Assembly (NCBI GenBank): GCA_030762175.1
Contig: CM060843.1
Location: 25,921,001-25,985,000, forward strand
DNA length: 64,000 nucleotides
From: Metallyticus violacea
Lineage: Eukaryota > Arthropoda > Insecta > Mantodea > Metallyticidae
Direction: 5' to 3'
Shown here: positions 46,830 through 55,905 of the stretch, in pieces
How the letters are laid out: each line of letters begins with the position of its first letter
Position numbering within the stretch: the first letter of the stretch is position 1
Position numbers and translations under genes: made by a program
Notes under the pieces: model-generated
Seen by the model: the letters and a program-made list of their open reading frames with translations, nothing else
Told to the model about the DNA's origin: nothing
Databases searched by the model: none

Positions 46830-49800
46830 CTAGGCCATTTAATGCGAGTGTGCGTAGGTTCAATCAAGTAAATCCGAGGTCATATTAAAATCAATGAAGA
46901 AAGTAATGCAAAGTAATAAAGAACTTTTGTTATGTGGGACACTCAACATTTCGTGTAATTGGACAAGGGAGATATCAAATTCCTGCAAAAAACATTGCAA
47001 TGACTGTAGTAAAAACTGAGGAACCATTGCAAACAAGAGCACCAAAAATCTTTGATTAGCTAGAGACGTTGCAGGTGTATACCAAAATTGACGTGGGAGT
47101 AGAATATGATTCCATTAGACGTTATGAAGTTTCCCCAAAATAAAAGACTGTAGAGTTGTGTAACAAAATAGGCAAATCAGACGGTCCGTTTACTCTGGAA
47201 GATGTGAAACTCTTTGAGATGACACTGAATAACTTATTAATCCTGTTTTAGGCGACCACAGATGGATAAATGTGCTCTACAATTAAAAAAAAAACACCGA
47301 TAAACATATCGACATAATATTCTACGACTACTATTTTAACGCTATTGAGAACTAGCACGAGGTTTTCAAGTATAAATAGTATTGCCGATATTGCAATTTT
47401 CCCAAACCAAAGAAAAAAAAAACTGCGCCACGTGTCGCAAGCGGTGCCTCCAGCGTCGTTTGATTTACAGGGATGTAAAGCGTATCATCGTGACTTCAAT
47501 GGGCAGACATGCTTTAATAACCATTTTTATTAAGAGTAACTATTACCCATAAACCATGTCAGTGTGGGAGATTGAAAAAGTCTATCCTTTTTGCGACAAA
47601 CTTGTCAATATGAGGCTTAGACAAACTCCTCACTTGTGGGGGGGATTTTTTTGTAGTACTTGTAAGATCCACGTGGATACTAACCACGTGTGCTACATTC
47701 AGCCATACAATTCTCCAAATTTGCGGAAGAATTTCATGTTTATATTCATAGATTTTGAGTGTACTCAGAACACTCCTTATTCCTCCAAAGCGAGCATGTT
47801 TGAACATGTAACAAACTCGCCCGCTGTATCAAGCCTGCAGTTTGTGCCTTGATGAACCTCCGAAGATGTCCTATTGTACGCAGTGTGGCGTTAAAGAATG
47901 GTTATTTGAAGACTCTGTAAAACAATTGTTTTTTCACATCACACAGCCCGGGTTCGAATCCCGTGCCATCGTCGACATAGCGCACAACTTGAAGTCCTAT
48001 GATGATCAATTTCTGTTAAAGCACATGGTGGGCATTCAAAATTGGACATCGGAGCTCATCATGAATGGTGGCAAAATTTATAGAATGAAGTGTAACAGGT
48101 GGCGTTTCTAGATGCACTGAATTTCATTCCTATGCCATTGTCGCGCCTTTCTATAACCTTTCAGCTACCCGAATGTAAAGGCTATTTTCCTTACCTGTGA
48201 AGTATCAAAGAAAACGAAACTGGTCCTGTACCTGGGCAGGAATATTATTGTCCTATTAGCATGATTGTAGATGGTCGCAAAACTTTCCAACAGTGGCATA
48301 AGGAGATGGCATTCTCCAATTATGAGTTCAATATGAAAAAAAATGATAGTTTATTGTAAAACTGACGCATTTCTCCTGAGTCAGGGGAGTTTCTAAATTT
48401 ACGAAACCATTCATTGACGAGAACGGTGTTGATCCGTTTAGAGAGTGCGTCATCATTGCAACAGGCATGTATGAACGTTTGCAGGAAGTGAGTAATGCAT
48501 AGAAATAAAATTCTGTTTATTCCAGGAAGTGGGTACCGCTTAGCCAATAAGCATAACAAAAAGTGTGCAACCGGCTGTCTTGGTTGGAGCAGCAGCAATC
48601 TATCATCATATCATATATCATCATCATATCAGCATGCTTATGATTGTCGGGAAATTAAGGTTTTAGGTCATAAAGTGCATCGGTATAAATAAGACAACTG
48701 TATCTATTTCTTTCATGGATGTTTCTGCCATGCCTGTGCACGATGTTACCCGAATAGGAATTCAAGGCTATACAACACGAAGACGAGACCATGGGCTTCA
48801 GATATGAGGACATGGTAAAGGTTAAGAAGCTGAGATTCTGGCTATCATGTGACTGAAGTGTGTGAATATAAGTGCAATGCCATGCTTAAGACTGACATGG
48901 TTCTAGCAGAATTTGTCAAACGTTTTCCTTACCCCGAACTTCCTAACTCACGGGATGCCTTCTTTGGCAGTCATATAAATTGTACAAAAATCTACTGCGA
49001 GACTTCTTGAGACATGAAAATGTTTTATTATTACGAGTGCAATTTGTACCTGTTCGTCAATAAGACCAAATCTTACCCCGTGGGACATCTTAAAATGCAC
49101 ATAGATAATTTTCCTATTTTGAATATTTAGGGTGGTGCAGTAAAAAGTAAAATTCTTCCCCCCAGAAAATCTATATCATTCCGTCCTGCCATCGCGCATT
49201 AACGTAAAACTTGTTTCGGCTGTGTCGCGCATCCACAGAGACGGATAGTGAGACGGAGTGGGAGCATACAGAGCATGATAGTTGTATGACAGGCGCCTGG
49301 GTAGTAGCCGAGATTAAAGTCGCACTACAGGTAGGTTATAGGGTAATTCATGTGAATGAAATATGGGAATATGACATGAAACGCTATGATCCCTCCCCTG
49401 GAGAGGTCGGTCCTGGTGGTTACCATACTTGCCTCCTAAACCCAAAATCCCGGGTTCGAACCCGGCCAGGACCGATGAATTTTTTTCGGGCGTAAAAATC
49501 ATAAGTATGGCTTCCTTCGGAAGGTAAGTAAAGTCCTGGGTCGCATGTAGTACATTTACAGCACGGTAAAGATCCTCAGGCCTGAAAGAGAGGCCTCTAA
49601 GCAAAGTTTGTCGGCCATTTCACGCCCTGAGTTGAATGGGACGCTGATGACCCGAGATGTTAAAGAGCGTCCATAAATAAACCAATTAAAAATCCCCTGG
49701 AGAAAAGGGACTTTTTCAGGACTATGTTAACTAGTTCTGAAAATTAAAACCGAAGCTTCCGGTTAGCCCAAAGACTGCGACACTCTTACCAAGAAAATCG

Positions 49801-50605
49801 AGTATATCGCGCAATTTTTGGAAAAGGAAGGATGCACTAGATAAACATGTCATTGAAAACAATCCTGGCAGGCGAGAGTTGGCAAAACTAATGATAACCT
49901 CCGTTTGAAGGAAATATTGGCAACGAAACAATGGTCCACATGTGAGTTTGTGAAAGATTATTCGAGGCTCATAGATCTACTTAATGACGCAGGTGTAGAG
50001 GTACAGTAGTCATACTTGACTCCTACGGAAGAGGTAATGTACGTGGTATGGAGACACAGTGAACAAAATCCGAAATTGAACTCTACTACTAGCACAGCTA
50101 TAGCTGCATATACAACGGCCCATACCAAAATTGTATTATATCCCTATCTTAGGAGATTGGGCGAGCCCATGGGTTATTTCGACACTGATTCTTTTATTGC
50201 CAGGAAAAGACCAGGGGAATGGATGCCTCTCACGGGGCTAATTTTGGGTTGTACGACTGATGAGAAAGAAAATTATGGAAAGGGTGCATATATTGCATCT
50301 ATAGGCCCAAAAGGTTACACCATAAAAATTAAGTGTGGGGAGAAGACGAACTCAATCTGGAAAATTAAAGGTGTCAGCCTTTAATTTACATTTCTCATAT
50401 TCCCCACAATGTAAATTACACTGTTATCAGGGACACCGTTTAAAGGAATAGTTCAATGTCTTTAGTATTGGAAGGCGCACAGATTTCCATAAAATACCTA
50501 GATACGGTGAAAACAGTCTTCAGCGAAAACTAATAGATTGGTGGTCAACAAACGCGCTCAGGGTTAAAACTTGATTCCTACTCGTACGGGTGTAAAAGAA
50601 GGTGA
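46830..50605 (+). pseudogene. Polinton protein-primed DNA polymerase B, broken
   Basis: Replicates the element by protein priming. Seen in order: a doubtful N-terminal region from about 46.83 kb; a Cys/His stretch (CKAYHRDFNG-TCF-NH, then FCSTCKIHVDTNHVCYIQP); Exo I FIFIDFECTQ (47738-47769); Exo II IAHNLKSYDDQFLL (about 47974-48015); LDALNFIPMPLS (48114); FFHGCFCHACARCYP, where the family has FHGCFWHGC; palm motif A region YYECNLYLFVNK, in which the family's D--SLYP Asp is lost; motif B region AKLMITSV and EFVKDYSRLIDLL; motif C GYFDTDSF (Asp near 50181), intact; C-terminus SYSYG near 50575. The reading frame changes at least seven times. A SINE-A copy (49405-49692) splits it between the palm motifs. 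Confidence 0.88.
49405..49692 (+). mobile_element. SINE-A copy 9, inserted in polB
   Basis: Flanked by an 11-bp direct repeat tcccctggaga (49394-49404 and 49693-49703), a clear target-site duplication. The polB reading continues on both sides. The tRNA head lacks about 8 bp of the A box (ggtcctggtggttacc), while the B box ggttcgaacccgg, body and 3' hairpin are preserved. Insertion is therefore younger than the Polinton. Confidence 0.95.
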
Positions 50606-50639
50606 ATTTAGACGATCCTTCATCAGTGTCCCATAATAA

Positions 50640-51235
50640 ACATTAACCGATACTATACATTTAATTTCCCGATCACCATGCTAATTGTATGTCCTTTGCT
50701 TTGTGGTATATCCACATTTGTGAAAATTTTAATTAGTAATGCCAGCCAAATGTTTCACAAGCGTTGAGAAAAATGTGATGTCATCCACCGAAATATTCTC
50801 CTAATCCAAGTCCGTGCTTCGTGACCTATGCAGGCATACCAGATTTGGAGACTGTTAAAAAGGGAGATTTAGTTATTTTAGACGATTTAATGTACCAAGC
50901 TCACGGGTAAAACCTTTCAAAAAAATTTTTTTACTAGAGATTCACATCACAAACGTTTCGGAATTATTTACACCCTAAAAACGTGTTTCCACAAGGAAAG
51001 AAATTTCGAACTACATCTTTATACGCAAACTACATTGTCATATTAAAAAAATGGAGATAAAATGCAAATTGATAGACTGTGCCAACAGATTGAACCAAAG
51101 TTTCTGTTAGAGGTGTTTGAGAAGGCTACAGAAAAACCCCACGGATATCCAGTGTAGGATTTTATGCAGTAATCTATACATGTATCGAACCGGCGTTTGC
51201 CCCTGAGAAACGCTTTCTCATTTTATGCCCAATTA
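50640..51235 (+). pseudogene. Polinton genome-packaging ATPase (FtsK/HerA type), broken
   Basis: Would drive DNA packaging into capsids. The N-terminal FNFPITMLIV leads into CPLLCGISTFVKIL at the Walker A position (about 50690-50733). The invariant Gly-Lys of the P-loop is lost, so it could not bind ATP normally. Walker B GDLVILDDLM is intact (50863-50892). Then come segments corresponding to KLFTR-SHH, an ANYIVILKK-like region and CANRLNQSF, and KPHGYP near 51135, with the tail MYRTGVCP near 51180-51205. Several frame changes. Lies between PolB and the small conserved protein, as in other Polintons. Confidence 0.8.
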
Positions 51236-51347
51236 GTAAGGACTCCGCATTTGTTGATCACATTCTGATGGTTTGGCCCCTTAGTTCACAATATTTACCG
51301 AGAGTTTAAATGAACGAGCACATTTCCGTCATTTTTGCAGAGACAAG

Positions 51348-51905
51348 ATGAGAATAGCCAAACTGAGTAATCCACTAATAACAAGGCAGCACGCAAACTT
51401 GACGGTTTTAGCTAAGGCAAAACCCCCTTTACGAAAATAACTATTGAAAAGCATTAACCCAAAGCTAATAAAGGCAATTTCCGAGTGTGTACGTAACATG
51501 GAGAGGTCATGTCAGTTTGCCTATAAAATGTTTGAAGCGCCTAAAGAAGCATAAATTTGCTGGAGAAAGTTAATCAACAAATGACTGTCCTTAAAGAAAA
51601 ATAAAAACATCTTGTGCAGAAAAGCGACTTTTTACCTGCGTTTTTAATTCCGATAGTGGGTTCACTGGTTAGTGCATTCATATCAAATTTGAATTAAACG
51701 AGATACGATAAGCAAATAATAGTAGCTTCAGGACCAAAGACAGTCGAAAAGCTTCATTTCGTAGACAAATCTGTTAATCAGTTAATCGGAGAGATGAATA
51801 ATGTACAGCGTTCACATTTGGCTTCCCCCCCAAAAATGGCGCATGATAAAATATAAATTGGCAATATTCTCCATCTTATGTCACAAGTGAGAGAACATAC
51901 CTTGA
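51348..51905 (+). pseudogene. Small conserved Polinton protein (unnamed)
   Basis: From the ATG at 51348 the frame reads MRIAKLSNPLITRQHANL, then LLKSINPKLIKAISECVRN. A frame change leads to SDFLPAFLIPIVGSLV (a hydrophobic segment, about 51625-51665), then KTVEKLHFVDKSVNQLIGEMN (51738-51795) and SPPKMAHDKI. This order (basic start, LL---P-LI-AI-EC--N, hydrophobic middle, short C-terminal helix) matches a small protein found beside ATPase and integrase in many Polintons. Its role is not established as far as I know. Confidence 0.6.
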
Positions 51906-52079
51906 ATCCAATCGTATTTATCACAATATTGATGTAAAGGAAGAACCGAGGCCAGCAAAAACGAAAGATAAAAGGCGGTTGCCAGTTAAAAAAATTCACT
52001 TCTTCCTACAACCTTCGCATTCAATGGTGGGAGCTGTGGTATAATTAAAGTATGAACGCGTTTAAAAAGAATCTATTTC

Positions 52080-53110
52080 TCTCAGCAATACTATGCAGGT
52101 TTTGGTACAGTACACAAACGTCTAGAGGCCATGGGCATACCAAAATCAAAGACGGAGTCCTTTATTGGAACCCAAGATAGTTATACATTTCACAAATTTC
52201 TAAGGAAACGACTCCCCACCAGAAATAATCACGTGATCAATATAGGCAAGCTTTGATAATCCGATCTAAAAGTAATGAATAACGTTAAAGTACACAACAA
52301 ACCATACGTTTACATCTTGACGACCATTGACCTTTTTTCCAAATATGCTTAGGCAATATCGTAAAAATCAAAAGTAGGTATGGAAATTACACAAGCGTTT
52401 AAAACTATATTTTCTCAGCGCGTTTCCAAGGTTTGCAAACGATTTAGGAACCTAGTCCACCAACAAAATTTTTAAATTTGTTCTAGTCAAACATGGTATA
52501 AAGTATTGTACTGCATAATAAATAAATAAACAAATAAATAAAAATTAAAATTAAAATTAAAAAATAAATAAAAAAACAAAGCCAGCGCTGTAGAACGTTT
52601 CAGCAGGACCTTGAATGCAAAAATGTGGAAATATTTCACATATAAAAACATCTATAGATACGTAGAAATTCTTCCTGCACTTTTATAGTCCTACAATAGT
52701 TCCTTTCACAAGTCCGTAAACTCCAAAGGATTTTAATGACGGCAACATGTAGCTTGTGTACGGAAATCTTTACGATCAAAATGCGGATAAAATAGGAAAA
52801 ATTAAATTTAATGCAGATCACGTGAGCATATCCAAGGAGAAAATTTAGTTTACTCGGGGTTACGAGCAAAACTGGACAGATGAACATTTTCAAATTGACA
52901 AGTTGGCACATGGTGATCCTATTGTGTATAAATGAAAGGACTTGGACGGTGAAGTCATAGACGGAATCTTTTACTCCGAGGAGATACAAAAGGTTGCTCT
53001 CCCTAAATTATTCAAAATAGACAAAATATTCGACACTAGAGGTCGTGGTCGCAATCTGCAATATTTGGTTAACTTGAGCGGTTATGTATCAAGTTTAATC
53101 CGTGGGTCCT
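52080..53110 (+). pseudogene. Polinton integrase (retrovirus-like, chromodomain), broken
   Basis: Inserts the element into host DNA. The N-terminus reads YAGFGTVHKRLEAMG and TQDSYTFHKFLRKRLP (52095-52215). The catalytic core shows NKPYVYILTTIDLFSKYA (52299-52350), a second-Asp region ANDLGT (52440) and the third acidic residue in AVERFSRTLNAKMWKYF (52586-52640). Between the second Asp and the Glu an A-rich stretch (52515-52578) replaces the normal short linker. YRYVEILPALL follows. The C-terminus carries a chromodomain-like FKIDKIF...RGRGRNLQYLV (53013-53075) in an open frame. The remainder has many stops. Confidence 0.85.
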
Positions 53111-53164
53111 AGATTCAATTAATTATTCGACGTAATTAAAACAAATACGTTTTCCCTCACGCTC

Positions 53165-54225
53165 GTGAGTAAAGCTTCCATGGATCATTTCACTACAATA
53201 CAACTTGTAGATTTTCAAACATTTTGCCGGAGAGAATCGTGTTGCAGGGAGAGTGGGAGTAAGACTGCAAAAGGTTACGTATCCTGTGAACAATTCTATA
53301 GTGTAACAAATCACGATAATCAACTCATTGGTACCATGTATAATATGTCTACTCCAGCGACACATTCCAAATTTAACTTACAATTACCACATGATATACT
53401 CACAATTCTAAAGATTTGGTACACACCATCAACTCTATCATACGCAAACATTTACAAGTCGAAGACGTTTTTCTTTATAACGAGAGCAAAAATACTTCCT
53501 GCTTTAACACCAAAGCCACACAGTCCACCTATATGACCGAGAGCAAATTTGTAGGTTATGCAGAAAATGTCACCGTCTGGAATTAGGAGAATATACTGAA
53601 AACAGAAATTAAAACGCAAGAAATTATGATTAAACTCCAAAGTTCAAGTTAAATATCCTCATACGATGACCAAGTCCACCAAAAATCCTCCTAACCCTGA
53701 CACTAGAATTCCTCCTAAGCCTGCAACTGGGATTCTTCGTAAACCTGACACTGATTCTACCTAAACCTGACACTAGAAATATTCCTAAGCAGAAAACAAC
53801 GATAAAGCCTGACACTCTAAATGCTCCTAAATCAAAGACCATTATTCACCTCTTCGTTTTGTCGCTATCTCTGGCCAAAATGATAGGATCCGAACAGTAT
53901 GCTAGCGGAGTTGAACAGGAAATTGGTAAACTTTCTGTGGATCCGTACATGGGCTTCCCTTACGAAATGTTCATTTACTGTAATCTGATAGTCACAAGTG
54001 GTGAGCAACACGTTTGTACAAGTCATTGAAAGTGTCTCTGTAGAGTGTGAATAACGTAACAAAACCTGCATAACTGGAAAAGTCCTTCACTGCACTTAAC
54101 TAGGCACCTTTGATGCAACAGGATGTTAAATTTGTGGACATAGATTTAAGGAGTGGTTACGGCGATTAATTGCCATTAGTAGACATGCTTTCCTCTACTG
54201 TAGTTCTAACGTTTCGTCCGAAACA
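53165..54225 (+). pseudogene. Polinton minor capsid (penton-like) protein, broken
   Basis: The first 123 codons are open and include EQFYSVTNHDNQ and THSKFNLQLPHDIL, corresponding to the FYVTLPSN ... F---LP start of Polinton minor capsid proteins. A proline-rich repeat (53680-53835) interrupts the middle. Further on, MGFPYEMFIYCNLI (about 53950-53990) and FVDIDLRSGYGD...STVVLTFRPK (54132-54222) match the C-terminal half of the family (MFVYCDLV; IEIDIRD-TG--VPF--G-V-VTLHFR). Stops and frameshifts throughout. Position between integrase and the YYLNQA-type gene supports the call. Confidence 0.7.
53680..53835 (+). repeat. 24-bp repeat encoding PDTRIPPK-like octapeptides
   Basis: About five to six imperfect units beginning cctgacact and ending cctaag/cgtaaa. 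The first two to three are in frame and would give Pro-rich octapeptides; later ones contain stops or single-base slips. It lies inside the decayed minor capsid gene. Confidence 0.7.
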
Positions 54226-54231
54226 GGAATA

Positions 54232-54552
54232 ATGGAACTGGATACTATCACCAGATATTACTTAAATCAGGCTGTAGGAGCATTAGACGATCAAGATTTT
54301 CTTTTGTACAGGGGCAAACGTTATCAAAAAGGTAGCAACTTGTTCTCTACTCTTGATGGCTTTTTCAGAATCTTTTTTCCGTTTTTAAGAGCAGTGCGAA
54401 TGCTGTCGGCAAACAGACGTTGAAAATGAGCGCAAATATGCTTGCCGACTTTACAAGTTGGTGAATTTCCCCCAAAGTTAAAGACTAGATTGAAGGATTT
54501 TGGATTTAATTTCAAGAGGAAAGCGGACGTAAATGATAGATTCTGGAAATAA
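54232..54552 (+). pseudogene. Small Polinton virion-type protein (YYLNQA family), frameshifted
   Basis: Starts MELDTITRYYLNQAVG, then YRGKRYQKGSNLFSTLDGFFR and an FPFLRA hydrophobic segment. After a stop the other frames give ANMLADFTS, PKVKD, FGF-F and the terminal RKADVNDRFWK, ending at the stop 54550-54552. This matches the family pattern YYLNQA-----YRG--YQRG-GIGSFLGGLFR-LPF ... NFKRKA-----. The Gly residues of the GSFLGGLFR segment are largely lost. Start at 54232 is supported by the conserved N-terminus. The exact role is uncertain; a minor virion or membrane-active component is often assumed. Confidence 0.75.
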
Positions 54553-54599
54553 GCTCCTATTAAGGTATCAGAAAGGAAAAAGGAACAATAAGTCCAATA

Positions 54600-54951
54600 C
54601 TAAACGCCATGGAATAAGTTTGCAACACGTGTTTTCATAGTGGCTAACAAAGTTTATGACGAGTCGCTGGTGCTCATGAGTCCGAAACTAGGCATCTTCA
54701 AAAACTTACTCGTTCAAAAATGCCTCCATCACATTTCATTACTCTGATAGTGCAGACGATTGCCTCGACATGGCTTATGTAGTACCAGAGCTGTTCGTAC
54801 AAATAGTTGAAGACGGGGCTAACTACTTGAAAGAAGACAAACAGGTTACCTTTGTCAACAATACTCTAAACTCGTTGTTTCAGCTGCTAAAAGTATCACT
54901 CAACAATGTCACTCTTTCCATGCCTCAGTCAGGCCATCCCTATAGAACATA
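54600..54951 (+). pseudogene. Polinton major capsid protein, 5' part
   Basis: First part of the double jelly-roll major capsid gene, interrupted at 54951 by the mariner. The start region (54640-54700: VYDESLVLMSPKLGIF) is decayed, but the open frame from 54730 reads FHYSDSADDCLDMAY, then VNNTLNSLFQLLKVSLNNVT and HPYRTY. The family has EDYIDL-NT, GPVN--LHSLFSQVDVSLNG and YPYRAY. Breakpoint lies within the codons of the conserved PYR-Y-E segment. The remaining part is at 61781-62680 in a compatible frame. Confidence 0.8.
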
Positions 54952-55421
54952 CGAGGCCAATAAAATTCCGGTCTAAACATTTTCTAGGTATGATAAAGAG
55001 AAACAATATATTTAGCTTTTTAATATAGCAATCCTTTATTGCAATACACCTCTCACAGCTTTGAATTAACATTTCAAGCCCCCCCCCCGAAATAGTCAGA
55101 ATTCTTGTCTGCAAAATGGGCATAAGCAGCATGCATCATTTCTTCGTCACATTTGTCCTACTTGAGTTTTGATAAGAGATAATGGTATCTGGGAGCTAGA
55201 TCTGGGCTGTAGAATGAATGGTCAATGTCCATGAAGCCACATTTCTTCACGGCTTCCTTTGCGACCAGAACTGTGTGCACAGGCGCGTTGTCGTGAAGAA
55301 GGAGCACGCCAGCACTCAGCTTTCCTCTGTTTAAATATTCATGAATAATTGGAAGGACTGTTATGTTAGAAGGGCCCAATCTTGCTGCTATTTCTGTAAC
55401 TTTGAGCCGCCGGTCTTCCAT

Positions 55422-55475
55422 GATGATGATTCTTGTTTTAGGGGCGCACAACAGCTAAGGTCATTAGCGCCCAAA
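55422..55475 (-). other. LINE 3' stem-loop and (ATC)n tail
   Basis: On the minus strand gggcgc (55472-55467) pairs with gcgccc (55447-55442) around a loop containing taatgacctta. It is followed by taaaacaag and (atc)n at the insertion point. The SINE-A 3' end has the same arrangement with ggacgct/agcgtcc stems and an atgacct loop core, for example at 39499-39532. Confidence 0.8.
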
Positions 55476-55890
55476 CATACTAAAAACTGCGTCAGAACTA
55501 AAATATAAATAGTGAACACAAATCAAGTCTGAGCAGTACGTTGTGCAACAAAATAAAAGCCCATAACAAATAACAAGTGGGTGTAATGGTCAACAAAGGA
55601 CTGGTATTAAAATAGCCGCAATCGCGAAAACAACAGTCCTATAATGGTCTAAAAAGGGTCAATAAAACCCTGTAACCACCAACACTAGAACATATAAAAA
55701 CTGGTAGTAAAAAGCATCAGCAAAAGCTGAAAATAAACCAGTATTGGAAAAGTCCAAACTGATAACAATAAAACCCCAAAACAGTAACAAGGGTTATATA
55801 TAACAACTCAATAAAAGACTGGTACTAAAACAATGCATCAAATATTGAAACAACAACAGTCTTAAAAGCGTCTAAAAATGCCGTCATGGA
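55475..55890 (-). repeat. Imperfect tandem repeats in the LINE 3' UTR
   Basis: On the plus strand a block ggtattaaaa/ggtagtaaaa/ggtactaaaa after aactgg/gactgg recurs at about 55602, 55700 and 55830, often followed by aacaacagtc-taaaa-ggtctaaaaa. Units are about 60-130 bp with indels. A/T-rich and without ORF. Confidence 0.55.
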
Positions 55891-55905
55891 TAAAAAGAGT
55901 ACACC

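Noticed and set aside
47942..47965. tRNA B-box-like cgggttcgaatcccg inside polB
   Set aside because: No A box or cloverleaf partner upstream, and the bases are explained as part of a readable PolB Exo II frame. Treated as chance.
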